The notes under the pieces: generated by a model
The model's database searches: none
The model's input: the letters and a program-made list of their open reading frames with translations, nothing else
What the model was told of the DNA's origin: nothing
Position numbers and translations under genes: made by a program
In this document: piece after piece, positions 4,970-5,480 of the stretch
How the letters are laid out: every line of letters begins with the position of its first letter
Position numbering within the stretch: position 1 is the first letter of the stretch
DNA from: Acidobacteriota bacterium
GTDB lineage: Bacteria; Acidobacteriota; Blastocatellia; Pyrinomonadales; Pyrinomonadaceae
Length of the DNA: 5,480 bases
Direction of reading: 5' to 3'
Assembly (NCBI GenBank): GCA_020201365.1
Contig: JAIVGV010000407.1
Span: 1 to 5,480 of the forward strand

Positions 4970-5480
4970 ATGAAGATTTGCCCGACATGCCGACGCTCCT
5001 ACGCGACCGAAGGCTTGAACTTTTGCCGCGACGACGGCACGCCCCTCCAAAATGCTTCTTCATCGCTCGCGGAAGGTCGGACGAAGCTCATCGGCGGCGA
5101 CGACGCGCCGCGTGATGATTTCGAGCCGACAAAAGTTTTTTCTCCGCCGCCGCTTCGAGGCAACCGCGCGCCGACAGCGCCTTTCGGTGACGCGCCGCGC
5201 CGCCGCGCCGCGCGCAAAGCCGTCACCTCTCTCGCCATCCTGCCGCTAGAGAACGCGAGCGACGATCCCGAAATGGAGTACCTCTCCGACGGCATCACTG
5301 AGAGCATCATCAACACGCTTTCCCAACTGCCGAAGCTGCGAGTGATGGCGCGCTCGACCGTCTTCGGCTACAAGGGTAAGAGTGTCAACCCGCGGGCGGT
5401 CGGGCGCGAGTTGGGCGTGCGCGCCGTGCTGACCGGGAGGGTGATTCAGTTCGGTGATCGGCTCGTCATCAAGACGGAGC
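4970..5480 (+). CDS. Zinc-ribbon plus TolB-like (FlgO-type) domain protein, 3' end outside window
   Basis: The frame is open for 170 codons to the window edge. Residues 1-27 form a short zinc-ribbon: Cys4 and Cys7 in CPTC, Cys19 in NFCRDDG, with Asp22 where a fourth cysteine could be. Residues 28-84 are a low-complexity, probably disordered linker containing RTKLIGG and EPTKVFS. From about residue 85 the sequence VTSLAILPLENAS, then DPEMEYLSDGITESIINTL and later RAVLTGRV, matches the TolB N-terminal-like domain found next to CadC-type regulators, class III cyclases and TPR proteins. Acidobacterial relatives often continue into TPR repeats, which would lie beyond the window. No kinase or DNA-binding domain is seen in this part, and no membrane segment, so cellular location is uncertain. 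The ATG at 4970 puts CPTC at the very N terminus, as usual for this zinc-ribbon; no Shine-Dalgarno sequence is visible. Confidence 0.82.
   Translation, partial: MKICPTCRRSYATEGLNFCRDDGTPLQNASSSLAEGRTKLIGGDDAPRDDFEPTKVFSPPPLRGNRAPTAPFGDAPRRRAARKAVTSLAILPLENASDDPEMEYLSDGITESIINTLSQLPKLRVMARSTVFGYKGKSVNPRAVGRELGVRAVLTGRVIQFGDRLVIKTE

Overview
The window is GC-rich bacterial DNA. Six protein genes all lie on the plus strand, and two of them are cut by the window edges. The best guess for the source is an acidobacterium, probably of the Blastocatellia/Pyrinomonadaceae type. The basis is the secreted von Willebrand A protein of the kind common in Acidobacteria, the zinc-ribbon plus TolB-like protein at the right end, and the secreted proteins whose mature ends begin QQPTP. 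This placement is inference from family knowledge; there is no rRNA or marker gene here.

Left part (1-2435): three consecutive genes encode thioredoxin-fold proteins. They are the end of a TlpA/ResA-like protein, a fusion of a six-helix CcdA electron carrier with a TlpA-like domain carrying WCVPC, and a secreted thioredoxin-like protein in which the second active-site cysteine is a tryptophan (WCHNW). Together they look like an extracytoplasmic thiol-redox locus of the type used in cytochrome c maturation or disulfide reduction. A strong hairpin terminator (2463-2498) closes this block.

Middle (2648-3613): a DHH/DHHA1-type phosphoesterase stands as its own transcription unit. Motif I has a cysteine where an aspartate is usual. 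Right part (3800-5480): a secreted VWA-domain protein with a degenerate MIDAS motif is followed by the start of a zinc-ribbon/TolB-like-domain protein that runs off the window.

Three intergenic gaps (214-299, 1595-1701, 3664-3750) each hold a different imperfect inverted repeat. Each is built from iterated 7- or 8-base units, and each has a TTTT run just inside the right arm. They are the most unusual structure in the window and look like members of a dispersed class of small hairpin elements. One of them is open in frame and creates a false N-terminal extension of the third gene. Short TAAAAT-like boxes sit close upstream of several starts that lack Shine-Dalgarno sequences, which suggests leaderless or near-leaderless transcripts. 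I see no RNA gene, CRISPR array or transposase, and no convincing multi-gene undescribed system.
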